From contig OZ251464.1 of the NCBI GenBank assembly GCA_965242595.1, positions 2,294,001 through 2,358,000 on the forward strand: a stretch of DNA of 64,000 nucleotides, written 5' to 3'. How positions within the stretch are numbered: position 1 is the first letter of the stretch; each line of letters starts with the position of its first letter. A program made the translations under genes and the position numbers. The notes beneath the pieces were generated by a model. That model had not been told where the DNA came from. It searched no databases and saw only the letters and a list, made by a program, of their open reading frames with translations. Positions 45,169 to 53,351 of this stretch are shown here, in pieces. This DNA is from SP197 sp965242595 (lineage in GTDB: Bacteria > Pseudomonadota > Alphaproteobacteria > SP197).

Positions 45169-46533
45169 TCAGGCGGGCGCGTTGTCGCGAACCCTGTCCC
45201 AGATCGGCTTCAGGTCTCTGGCGATGCTGGCGGCAAGAGCTTTCCTGCGGCCCTCGTCGCGCAGAAATTCGACATGCTCCCATTCGAGAGAGGTGAGCTT
45301 ATTTCGTTTGAAGTCCGCTGGAACGACTTTCGGATCTGCATATCCATACCATGGCCACCACTCACCGTTATGGCCTGGCAATCCTTTGAGAACACGCTTA
45401 AGCTGCTCATAAACATCTGGGTGCTCGCTTTTGTTGTGGCAAGCGATACCAAAACCGACTCCCTCGTCATCAATTGTAACAGCCAAAGACGCGCCAGTGT
45501 GTCCTTTTCCGAGTGGATAAAAAAGGCCGAGTTGAGAGCAACCGTGCCGTCTTTCAACATAACCAGTGATTCCGTCTCGGTTGGAGTGTTCCAATCTAAC
45601 CCTGGGGAGGATACGGAGACCCGGGATCGATTCCTTGAGAGCACCCTCTATATCGTTCAGGAGCTGCTCCAAGAGATCGACCTTCTTACTCATAAAAGCC
45701 TTGACCAGATCGTGGATAAGACGAGGATTTTTGCCCTTGACGCTAAGAGCCTTCAGTCCTTCCATGTATTCCTCCGTCCAGTCTGTGCCCGTCATCTTGC
45801 GGACAAGGTTCAGATATTGCGCGATCGATTCGCGCAGGCCGGGTTCGGCATAGGCACGCTCCTGGCAGCGCTCCAGCCAGGGGGGAAGCGTGTCCCTATA
45901 TGAAATCAAACATAATCTATCTTCGGGAACACAGTCCTTTTCATCTTTGCCATAGATGCTGTGTTTTTCAGGTTCATGGCCATCCAATGTCAGGTACAGC
46001 ATGATTCTGTTGTCGTATCTTTCCAATGCATCATAATACCTCCATAACTGCTGAGGCTGATCACCGGCCCAGATCTTGTTTTCAATTGCGACTGCCCATT
46101 TCGGTTCTGCGTCGTTGACGATCAAAATATCGATGTTGTCACGTTCCCGTTGGACCCGGATGCTGTCGCTCTTGAAGTCACTGTTTTCAGCGGCAGCCTC
46201 CAAGGCTTCATGTCCGGTATTGTCGTCTTCACCCTTCCAATGCTGGACAACAGTCTCCAGAAAATTCTTCAGATTCGCCCGCAGTTTGTCGGGCGGCTTG
46301 CGATGGTCCAGTAGGGCCGCCAGAAAACGGGAGTGCAGATTCACCTCGTCGCTTTCGCTGCGCAGCACGGAGAAGACGTTGAATTGGGGAGCGCGCCCGG
46401 CCTGGTGCCGCTCGTAGAGAACCCCCGCATCCGCCAGCAACCGCTGGCAATCCTGCTTGTCCTGCTCATAGAGCCGCGCCGCCTCTCCCAGCAGCGCCTC
46501 GGCGGCCTGCACCTGCCCTGCGTCTTCCAACAT
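45169..46533 (-). CDS. PD-(D/E)XK nuclease superfamily protein (PDDEXK_4-like)
   Basis: 454 residues from ATG 46533 (a GTG at 46599 is possible). A helical lead ends in FNVFSVLRSESDEVNLHSRFLAALLD near residues 51-76, the usual Glu/His-Ser prelude of this family. The nuclease core is NIDILIVNDAEPKWAVAIENKIWAGDQPQQLWRY, with Asp135, Glu151 and Lys153 as the D...ExK triad. A separate C-terminal domain (from ~residue 285) is the part duplicated downstream. Members are often linked to restriction or mobile DNA, but this gene stands with no methylase or helicase. Composition differs from the flanks, suggesting acquisition. Confidence 0.8.
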   Translation of the reverse strand: MLEDAGQVQAAEALLGEAARLYEQDKQDCQRLLADAGVLYERHQAGRAPQFNVFSVLRSESDEVNLHSRFLAALLDHRKPPDKLRANLKNFLETVVQHWKGEDDNTGHEALEAAAENSDFKSDSIRVQRERDNIDILIVNDAEPKWAVAIENKIWAGDQPQQLWRYYDALERYDNRIMLYLTLDGHEPEKHSIYGKDEKDCVPEDRLCLISYRDTLPPWLERCQERAYAEPGLRESIAQYLNLVRKMTGTDWTEEYMEGLKALSVKGKNPRLIHDLVKAFMSKKVDLLEQLLNDIEGALKESIPGLRILPRVRLEHSNRDGITGYVERRHGCSQLGLFYPLGKGHTGASLAVTIDDEGVGFGIACHNKSEHPDVYEQLKRVLKGLPGHNGEWWPWYGYADPKVVPADFKRNKLTSLEWEHVEFLRDEGRRKALAASIARDLKPIWDRVRDNAPA

Positions 46534-46652
46534 GACGGCCCCCCAAGCCGCCACAGCCTGGACCGCCGCCCGCCCGCGCGTCAAGCTCGCCAGGGCCACG
46601 GGCTTGACCGCCGCGCCCGCCCGCCCCCACCCTGCGCCAGAGGGAGGACGCC

Positions 46653-47624
46653 ATGAGCGAACCGGTGAGCGCGGCGGCCATAGACGCTTTTCGCCGCCAC
46701 GGCGTCGTCCATATCCCGGGCATCTTCGCCCCCTGGGTGGAACGGCTGGCCGCAGGGGTGGCGGAAAACCTGGCCAGCCCCGGCCCCGACGGCAAGCTTT
46801 ACCGCGACGGCGCCGGGCGCCTGTTCCTGAGCGATTATTGCAACTGGCAGCGCATCGCCGCCTATCGCGATTTCCTTACCCATTCCCGCTGTGCCGAACT
46901 GGCGGCGGCGCTGATGGCCTCTGCCCATGCCCGCCTGTTCCACGAACATGTGCTGGTGAAACAGGCCGGCGCCGAGCTGCCCACCCCCTGGCACCACGAC
47001 CAGCCCTATTATTGCGTCGATGGCCGCCAGAATGTCTCGGTCTGGATCGCGCTGGACGCGGTGGAACGCGACAGCAGCCCGGAATTCGTGGCCGGTTCCC
47101 ACCTGTGGGGGCGCCGTTTCGCGCCCGCGCGCTTCAACACCCAGCCGCTTTATGGCGCAAACGGCGGGGACGCCGGCTTCGAGCCGCTGCCCGACATCGC
47201 GGCCAACCGCGCGGCCTACGACATCCGCGGCTTCACGCTGGCGCCCGGCGATGCCGTCTGCTTTCACTTTCTCACCCTGCACGGCGCGCCGGCCAATCGC
47301 TCGCCCATACGGGCCAGGCGCGCCTTTTCCGCCCGCTGGCTGGGCGAAGATGCCCGTTTCGCGCGCCGCCCCGGCCCCACCTCGCCGCCCTTCCGGGGCC
47401 TGGCGCTAAGGCCCGGCGACGCCATGGAGGCACCCGAATTCCCGCTGCTGTGGCCGCGCCAGGGCGCGCAAGGCGCTAGCGCCGCCGTGTCAGCAGATAG
47501 CCGGCGCAGGCGATCACCGCCATCCCCACCCACACCGAAACCGAAGGCACATCGCCAAAGGCGGCGAAACCCAGCAGCGCGGCAGCCGGCAGCGCCACAT
47601 ATTCGAACGGCGCCACCAGGCTGA
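46653..47624 (+). CDS. Phytanoyl-CoA dioxygenase (PhyH) family Fe(II)/2-oxoglutarate enzyme
   Basis: Non-haem iron oxygenase. AAIDAFRRHGVVHIPGIFAPW is a typical PhyH start; iron ligands are HxD in PTPWHHDQPYYCVDG near residue 112 and the distal His in FHFLTLHGAPANRS near residue 210, with the 2OG-binding Arg in RRAFSARWLG. SPEFVAGSHLWGRRF near 148 is also typical. The true domain ends about LLWPRQGAQG; the last ~50 residues (RRRRSPPSPPTPKPKAHRQRRRN) run antisense into the EamA gene and look unselected. Substrate unknown; relatives hydroxylate small quaternary amines or ectoine-like compounds. No close pairing with the first PhyH gene. Confidence 0.85.
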   Translation: MSEPVSAAAIDAFRRHGVVHIPGIFAPWVERLAAGVAENLASPGPDGKLYRDGAGRLFLSDYCNWQRIAAYRDFLTHSRCAELAAALMASAHARLFHEHVLVKQAGAELPTPWHHDQPYYCVDGRQNVSVWIALDAVERDSSPEFVAGSHLWGRRFAPARFNTQPLYGANGGDAGFEPLPDIAANRAAYDIRGFTLAPGDAVCFHFLTLHGAPANRSPIRARRAFSARWLGEDARFARRPGPTSPPFRGLALRPGDAMEAPEFPLLWPRQGAQGASAAVSADSRRRRSPPSPPTPKPKAHRQRRRNPAARQPAAPHIRTAPPG

Positions 47625-48345
47625 CCTCGCCCTTGCCATAGCCATAAACGATCAAAAAATGGGCGGTGCCGGCCACCAGCCCCACCAGCGCCATGAAAAA
47701 CAAATGGCGCGGCGCCGGCGCCAGCCATTGGCCAGGATCGACAATCAGGCCCGCCGCGCCCAGAGCCAGCATCGCCAGCGCGGTATAAAAGGCGGTCACC
47801 GGCGCCGGCTCGGTCTCGCCCAGGCTGCGCGCCAGCAGCGCCGCCAGCGCCAGCGACACCGCGCCCGCCAGCGCCCACAGCCCTTCCGGGCGAAAGCTTT
47901 CGCCGCCGGGCTGCACGATGGCCATGGCGCCGGCAAAGCCCAACGCAATGGCCACCCAGCGATGCCACGGCACCGCCTCGCCCAGCACCAGCCGCGAAAG
48001 GCCGGCGGTGACGAAGGGCGCAGAGAACATCAGCGCCGTGGCATCGGCCATGGGCATGGAACGCAACGACATCAGATAAAGGCCATAGGCCCCGGCCATG
48101 GCCGCCCCGCGCCCCAGCTGCGCCGCCGGGCGCCGGGTGGCCAGCCTGCGCCAGCTGCCGGCAATGGAAAGGGCGATGGCCGGTGGAATCAGCACGAAGG
48201 GGCTTCGCAGCAGGATCAGCTCGAAGGGCGAATACAGCGCCAGCAGATCCTTGGTGACGACATCGCCGGCGGCCAGCATCAGGATGCCGGCCGTCACCGC
48301 GCCGATGGCGGCCAGCGGGCGGTCGCCACGCCGGCCAGCCGTCAC
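47476..48345 (-). CDS. EamA/DMT-family transporter
   Basis: Drug/metabolite transporter with ten predicted helices in two EamA repeats, 289 residues. The first repeat begins AIGAVTAGILMLAAGDVVTKDLLALYSPFELILLRS; the second includes YGYGKGEVSLVAPFEYVALPAAALLGFAAFGD near residue 245. GTG 48345 was chosen since the frame upstream runs into the permease gene; other starts (for example a Val 16 codons on) are possible. It lies 31 bases after the betaine permease on the same strand, so it may be read with that operon. Substrate unknown. Confidence 0.85.
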   Translation of the reverse strand: MTAGRRGDRPLAAIGAVTAGILMLAAGDVVTKDLLALYSPFELILLRSPFVLIPPAIALSIAGSWRRLATRRPAAQLGRGAAMAGAYGLYLMSLRSMPMADATALMFSAPFVTAGLSRLVLGEAVPWHRWVAIALGFAGAMAIVQPGGESFRPEGLWALAGAVSLALAALLARSLGETEPAPVTAFYTALAMLALGAAGLIVDPGQWLAPAPRHLFFMALVGLVAGTAHFLIVYGYGKGEVSLVAPFEYVALPAAALLGFAAFGDVPSVSVWVGMAVIACAGYLLTRRR

Positions 48346-48376
48346 CGCCGCCCCGGCTCGTGGCGGCGGCGGGCGG

Positions 48377-50320
48377 TCATGGCCCCACCTCCAGCCCGCC
48401 CAGGCGCTTGCGCCGCGCCGCCGCCCAGGCGCCCAGCAGCCGATCGGCCGCCAGGCCCATGAAGGCGACGCAAAGCCCGATGGTGAGGCCCTTGCCGGCA
48501 TCCTGGAAGGTGAGCGCGCGGAAAATCTCCTGGCCCAGGTCGCGGGTGCCGATGAAGGCGGCGATGATCACCATGAACAGCGCGAACATGATGGTCTGGT
48601 TGATGCCCAGCACGATCTCGCTGAAGGCCAGCGGCAGCCGCACCTTCCACAGCAGCTGCAGCCGGGTGCAGCCGGCGGTGCGCCCCGCCTCCACGATCTC
48701 CGACGGCACGCCGGCCAGCCCCAGCATGGTGTAGCGCACCGCCGGAATGGTGGCATAGATGACGATGGCGGCGATGGCCGCCACATCGCCCACCCGGAAC
48801 AACATGATGACCGGAATCAGGTAGATGAAGGAGGGAAAGGTCTGCAAGGTGTCGCAGACGAAGGCCACGGCCCGCCGGCGCCCCGGCGTGGCGGCCGCCC
48901 AGATGCCCAGCGGGATGCCAGCGGCCACGCACAGGCAGGTGGCGAACGCCACCATATAGGCGGTGACCAGCGCCCGTTCCCAGAATCCGGCAAAGGCCAC
49001 GAACAGCACGAAGGCCGCCACCGGCCACGCCAGCCGCCAGCCGCCCATCGCCCACCCCGCCGCCGCCGCCAGCACCACCGCCGCCATCCAGGGCAGCTGC
49101 TGAAAGGCATCGCGCAGCGGGATCAGCACATGCAGCAGCAGGCCGTCGCGCAGCACCCCCAGCGCATCGAACAGGTGCACCTGGATGTAATCGACGATGC
49201 CGTCCCACAGCGGCGCCGTGGTGACCGCCGCCCCGCGCGGCCAGCTGACCGCCCATTCGCTGGCAAGGGCGGCCAGCGCCGATGCGACGGCGACGCCAGC
49301 GGCGGCGACGAGATAAGGATGGCGTCGCCACCACGGCCCCGCCGGGGCGTGCGCCGGCTGACGCCTGGCCAGCCCCTGGCTTAGCCTGTCCAGCGCCACC
49401 GCCATCAGCACGATGGCGACGCCGATCTCCAGCGCCTGGCCGATGCGCAGCGCCTGCAAGCGGAACAGCAGATCGTTGCCCAGCCCCTTGGCGCCGATAA
49501 AGGACGCGATCACCACCATCGCCAGGCACTGCATGATCACCTGGTTCACCCCGGCCATCAGCGCCGGGGCGGCGGCGGGCAGCTCGACCTTCAGCAGCAT
49601 CTGGCGCCTGGTGCAGCCGGCCATGCGGCCCGCCTCGCGCACCTCTGGCGCCACGCCGGCCAGCCCCAGCATGGTCAGCCGCGCCATCGGTGGCATGGCG
49701 AACAGCACGGTGGCGATGGCCCCCGCCTTGTGGCTGACGCCGATGAAGACCGCCACCGGGATCAGATAGGAAAAATGCGGCATCGACTGCATCACGTTCA
49801 GCAGCGGCGTCAGCAGCCGTTCGAAACGGGGCAGCTTCCAGGCGGCGATGCCCAGCCCCAGCCCCGCCAGCGCCGCGATGGGCGCCGCCACCATGACCAG
49901 CGAAAAGGTCAGCATGGCCGGCTTCCATTTGCCGAACAGGGCGAAATAGACGAAACAGCCGCCGGCCAGCAGGGCCAGCCGCCAGCCGCCGATCCACCAG
50001 CCCAGCACCGCCGCCAGCCCGGCAATGGCCACCCAGGGCAGCGGCGGCAGCCGCCACGGCCGCTTGAAGCCGGAGATCAGCACGCCTTCGGCGAAATCCA
50101 GCGGCATCTCCACGATGCCGGCAGCGAAGCGGGTGGCGTCTTTGAAGGTGAAGGCGCCGAATATCTGCCCCTCGCTTGCCACGGCGACCAGGGCGTTGAT
50201 CCAGGCGACGAAGGGCACGGTCCAGCCTTCCGGCACCGTTACCGCCCAATCCGGCAGCAACGGGCGCAGGGCCAGCAGCAGCAGGAACGGCCCCAGCACC
50301 AGGGCGGCGCGCGCCTTCAT
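48377..50320 (-). CDS. Glycine betaine/proline ABC transporter permease, tandem-fused (ProW-like)
   Basis: One 647-residue protein carrying two full ProW-type membrane domains. Each half has the EAA-type loop and the family motif: PPMARLTMLGLAGVAPEVREAGRMAGCTRRQML near residue 225 and IPAVRYTMLGLAGVPSEIVEAGRTAGCTRLQLL near residue 535, each followed by LPAAAPALMAGVNQ or LPLAFSEIVLGINQ and SFIGAKGLG or AFIGTRDLG. Fused permeases of this type occur in alphaproteobacterial betaine and choline importers. It follows the ATPase gene by 25 bases; the binding protein gene diverges from that ATPase. Confidence 0.92.
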   Translation of the reverse strand: MKARAALVLGPFLLLLALRPLLPDWAVTVPEGWTVPFVAWINALVAVASEGQIFGAFTFKDATRFAAGIVEMPLDFAEGVLISGFKRPWRLPPLPWVAIAGLAAVLGWWIGGWRLALLAGGCFVYFALFGKWKPAMLTFSLVMVAAPIAALAGLGLGIAAWKLPRFERLLTPLLNVMQSMPHFSYLIPVAVFIGVSHKAGAIATVLFAMPPMARLTMLGLAGVAPEVREAGRMAGCTRRQMLLKVELPAAAPALMAGVNQVIMQCLAMVVIASFIGAKGLGNDLLFRLQALRIGQALEIGVAIVLMAVALDRLSQGLARRQPAHAPAGPWWRRHPYLVAAAGVAVASALAALASEWAVSWPRGAAVTTAPLWDGIVDYIQVHLFDALGVLRDGLLLHVLIPLRDAFQQLPWMAAVVLAAAAGWAMGGWRLAWPVAAFVLFVAFAGFWERALVTAYMVAFATCLCVAAGIPLGIWAAATPGRRRAVAFVCDTLQTFPSFIYLIPVIMLFRVGDVAAIAAIVIYATIPAVRYTMLGLAGVPSEIVEAGRTAGCTRLQLLWKVRLPLAFSEIVLGINQTIMFALFMVIIAAFIGTRDLGQEIFRALTFQDAGKGLTIGLCVAFMGLAADRLLGAWAAARRKRLGGLEVGP

Positions 50321-50345
50321 CGCATCCTCGGCGCGGCGGGCGGCA

Positions 50346-51368
50346 TCAGGAACGGGCGGGCGGGGCGAACAGGGCGTCGATCACGTTTCTGCGCCCCACC
50401 GAACCTACCACCTGGCCATTGCCGTCGATCACCGGCACGGGCGCCTCCTGTTCCAGCACCAGGGCGGCCACATCGGCGATGCGGTCGTCGGCGCGCACGC
50501 TGGGGCTGCCCGCCGCCACCGGCGCCGCCATGATGGAATGGATGCGCAGGATCTTTTCGCGCGGCACATTGCCGGTGAACTCGGCCACATAATCCGTTGC
50601 CGGGTGGGTCACGATCTCTTCGGGCGTCGCCAGCTGCTGAATCTGGCCTTCGAACATGATCGCCACCCGGTCGGCCAGCCGGATCGCCTCGTCGAAATCG
50701 TGGGTGATGAAGACGATGGTTTTGTTCAGCATCGATTGCAGGCGCAGAAATTCGTCCTGCATCTCGTGGCGGATCAGCGGGTCCAGCGCCGAGAACGGCT
50801 CGTCCAGGAACCAGATCTCCGGTTCCACCGCCAGGCTGCGGGCGATGCCCACGCGCTGCTGCTGGCCGCCGGAAAGCTCGCGCGGGTAGTAGTTCTCGCG
50901 CCCTGCCAGGCCCACCAGCTCCACGACCTCCATGGCGCGCTGGCGGCGGCGCTGGCGCTCTATCCCCTGGACCTCCAGCGGAAAGGCCACATTTTCCAGC
51001 ACGGTGCGATGGGGCAGCAGGGCGAAATGCTGAAACACCATGCCCATCTTGTGGCGGCGCAGCTGGATCATCTCGCGCTCGCTGGCCCGCGCCAGATCCT
51101 GGCCGTCGATGAACACTTCGCCTGCGGTCGGCTCTACCAGCCGCGACAGGCAGCGCACCAGGGTCGATTTGCCCGAGCCGGAAAGCCCCATCACCACCAG
51201 GATTTCGCCTTCCGCCACATCGAAAGAGGCATCGCGCACGGCCTGGATATGGCCGCTGGCCACCACCCGCTCTGCCGGCGGCTTGCCGCCATGCTCGCGC
51301 ATCAGGCCGGCCGGGCGCGGGCCGTAGAGCTTCCAGACGCCCCGGCACGAGATTTTTGCTTCGGCCAT
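50346..51368 (-). CDS. Glycine betaine/proline ABC transporter ATP-binding protein (ProV-like)
   Basis: 340 residues. The N-terminal LYGPRPAGLMREH insertion, Walker A VMGLSGSGKSTLVRCLSRL near residue 80, Q-loop GMVFQHFALLPHRTV near 120, signature LSGGQQQRVGIARSL near 170 and Walker B IWFLDEPFSALDPLIRHEMQ near 190 match ProV/OpuAA. A C-terminal CBS-type region (ADVAALVLEQEAPVPVIDGNGQVVGSV) suggests ionic-strength or nucleotide sensing. GGGAGG precedes the ATG. Operon with the fused permease, divergent from the binding protein. Confidence 0.94.
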   Translation of the reverse strand: MAEAKISCRGVWKLYGPRPAGLMREHGGKPPAERVVASGHIQAVRDASFDVAEGEILVVMGLSGSGKSTLVRCLSRLVEPTAGEVFIDGQDLARASEREMIQLRRHKMGMVFQHFALLPHRTVLENVAFPLEVQGIERQRRRQRAMEVVELVGLAGRENYYPRELSGGQQQRVGIARSLAVEPEIWFLDEPFSALDPLIRHEMQDEFLRLQSMLNKTIVFITHDFDEAIRLADRVAIMFEGQIQQLATPEEIVTHPATDYVAEFTGNVPREKILRIHSIMAAPVAAGSPSVRADDRIADVAALVLEQEAPVPVIDGNGQVVGSVGRRNVIDALFAPPARS

Positions 51369-51546
51369 GGCTTCCTCCCTCGGGCTACGATGCCTTGTGA
51401 CGGCCACGGCGTCAAAGCGGCATCGGGGTGGCATCGGGGCGGTGACTTGCGCCGGGCGCCACTTCGTGCTTCATGGTGGGCGCATCCATAACGGCAAGCG
51501 TGTCTGCCCGGCGGGCGGGCCGCGCCGAAACCGAGGGAGGACGAAT

Positions 51547-52497
51547 ATGCGTATCGTGAAGGGGGTGGCGGCCGTCGCCGTGGCATCGCTGCTGGCGGCA
51601 GGCCAAGCGGGCGCCGATAGCGACGATCCCATCAAGATCCCGATCCACAACTGGTCCAGCCAGATCGTCGGCGCCTACATTCTGGGGGCGATGCTGGAAG
51701 AGGGCGGCTATTCGGTGGAATACATCCCGGCCGACAGCCAGGTGGTCTATACCTCGATGTGCGAGGGCGATATCGACATCGTGCACGAGGTCTGGCAGGG
51801 CGCCTTCGGCGTCGCCTTCGAGAAGGTGGTGGGCGAGGGCTGCGTCATCGACGCCGCCACCCACGACGCCAAAACCCGCGAGGAATGGTGGTATCCGGCC
51901 TATGTCGAAGAGGTTTGCCCGGGCCTGCCCGACTGGCAGGCGCTGAACGCCTGCGCCGAAATGTTCGCCACGCCGGAAACGGCGCCCAAGGGCCGTTTTC
52001 TCGCCGGCCCGGTGGACTGGCTGAAGCACGACCAGGAGCGGGTGGACGGCCTGGGCATGGATTTCGCCGTGGTGAACGCCGGCTCGGCCGCCACGCTGTG
52101 GGCCGAGCTCGATGCGGCTTCGTCCCGGGGCGAACCCATCGTGCTGTTCAACTGGACGCCCAACTTCATCGAGGCGGTCTATGACGGCAAGTTCATCGAG
52201 TTTCCCGAGTATGGCGAAGGCTGCATGGACGATCCCTCCTGGGGCATGAATCCGGATGCCACCTACGATTGCGGCAATCCCAAGGGCGGCTATCTGAAGA
52301 TCGGCGTCTGGGAAGGCTTTCCCGATACCTGGCCCGGCGCCTGGGACATCGTCCGCCGCATCAACTTCTCCAATCTCGACATCGCGGTGATGTCCAAGCT
52401 GGCCGATATCGACGGGATGGAGCCCGAAGACGCGGCCCAGCAATGGCTGGACGACAACGAAGAGAAATGGCGCGGCTGGCTGGGGGCCTCATCCTGA
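51547..52497 (+). CDS. Glycine betaine/proline-type substrate-binding protein (ProX/OpuAC family)
   Basis: Periplasmic binding protein, 316 residues, with a Sec signal peptide cut near AGQAGADS at residue 23. IKIPIHNWSSQIVGAYILGAMLEEGGYSVEYIPAD is the family opening; DIDIVHEVWQGAFG near residue 78 and NPKGGYLKIGVWEGFPDTWPGAWDIV near residue 242 carry aromatic residues that could box a quaternary ammonium. Four or more cysteines are present (VCPGLPDWQALNAC, EGC, YDCG). GGGAGGACG precedes the ATG. Divergent from the ATPase gene across 178 bases, which must hold both promoters. Confidence 0.92.
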   Translation: MRIVKGVAAVAVASLLAAGQAGADSDDPIKIPIHNWSSQIVGAYILGAMLEEGGYSVEYIPADSQVVYTSMCEGDIDIVHEVWQGAFGVAFEKVVGEGCVIDAATHDAKTREEWWYPAYVEEVCPGLPDWQALNACAEMFATPETAPKGRFLAGPVDWLKHDQERVDGLGMDFAVVNAGSAATLWAELDAASSRGEPIVLFNWTPNFIEAVYDGKFIEFPEYGEGCMDDPSWGMNPDATYDCGNPKGGYLKIGVWEGFPDTWPGAWDIVRRINFSNLDIAVMSKLADIDGMEPEDAAQQWLDDNEEKWRGWLGASS

Positions 52498-52530
52498 CCC
52501 CGCCGCCGGCACGAAACGCCAGCGCATGAC

Positions 52531-52556
52531 GAAAGGGCCGCGCCAGCGGCCCTTTC
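52531..52556. terminator. Bidirectional hairpin terminator between convergent genes
   Basis: GAAAGGGCCGC and GCGGCCCTTTC form a perfect 11-pair stem with the 4-base loop GCCA. It sits in the 66-base gap between the converging binding-protein and DUF3047 genes. No long T run follows on either side. Confidence 0.6.
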
Positions 52557-52563
52557 CCCCTCC

Positions 52564-53247
52564 TCACCTCGCCTCATAGGCGATGTCGGCGATGCTGGCG
52601 TCGATCGCCTGGCCGCTGTCGTCGCTGTCGGAAACGATGCCGATATGGGTGGGGTCTGGTGCCTCCCAGCCAAAGGCGGCGTGGAAATCCGCTGCCACAT
52701 CCACCCTTTCCTCCAGCCACACGCCCACCGGGTCGCCGGGCGTGCGCAGGATGGCGATGGCGTCCACCGCGCCCGTGTCTTCCCGCCGCAGCAAGGTGCC
52801 GCGCGGGCGGTCGCCGCCCCAGACATAGGTCAGAAGCCGCCCCGGCGCGTCTTCGCCCTGCACGGCCACCATCGCCAGCCGCTTCAGCTGTTCCCAGAAA
52901 CCGGCCCGCTCCGGCTGATAGGGGAAGCCGACATAAAGGGCCAGCGCCCGGTCTTCACCTTCGCTCTGGGTCAGGTCGGCCGGCAGCGGCGCCATCTCGC
53001 TGCGCCAGCGCCAGCGCAGCACGGGGGTCGCCGCCAGTTCGGCTGCCAACGGGCGAAAGACGATCGAAACGCTCCCCTCCGACAGCACTCGGACGCCGCC
53101 GGGGATGGCAAGCCAGCGGTTGGGGGTGTAATCCTCGAAAATGATCTCTTCCCAGCCGCGCTCGGCCAGCGCCGCCGCCACCTCCGCCTCCGCCGGGGCG
53201 GCGGGCAGCAGGGCCAGCAAGGCGGCGACCAGCGGATATGCGCGCAT
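52564..53247 (-). CDS. DUF3047 domain secreted protein
   Basis: 227 residues with a signal peptide (YPLVAALLALLPAAPAEAE, cut near residue 21). Hallmarks of DUF3047 are present: LRWRWRSEMAPLPADLTQSEGEDRALALYVGF near residue 95, LTYVWGGDRPRGTLL near 140 and the closing IGIVSDSDDSGQAIDASIADI. No enzymatic role is known; the domain resembles a beta-sandwich. ATG at 53247 is where the signal begins. Stands alone. Confidence 0.85.
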   Translation of the reverse strand: MRAYPLVAALLALLPAAPAEAEVAAALAERGWEEIIFEDYTPNRWLAIPGGVRVLSEGSVSIVFRPLAAELAATPVLRWRWRSEMAPLPADLTQSEGEDRALALYVGFPYQPERAGFWEQLKRLAMVAVQGEDAPGRLLTYVWGGDRPRGTLLRREDTGAVDAIAILRTPGDPVGVWLEERVDVAADFHAAFGWEAPDPTHIGIVSDSDDSGQAIDASIADIAYEAR

Positions 53248-53351
53248 TCTCACAGGCCCGGTATTCACGACCCGACCCGCCCTGTCAAGGCTGGCCGCAC
53301 TTCCGATAGCTGCGCTCAGCGAGGCGAGACGGAAGACACTGAAGACCGACC

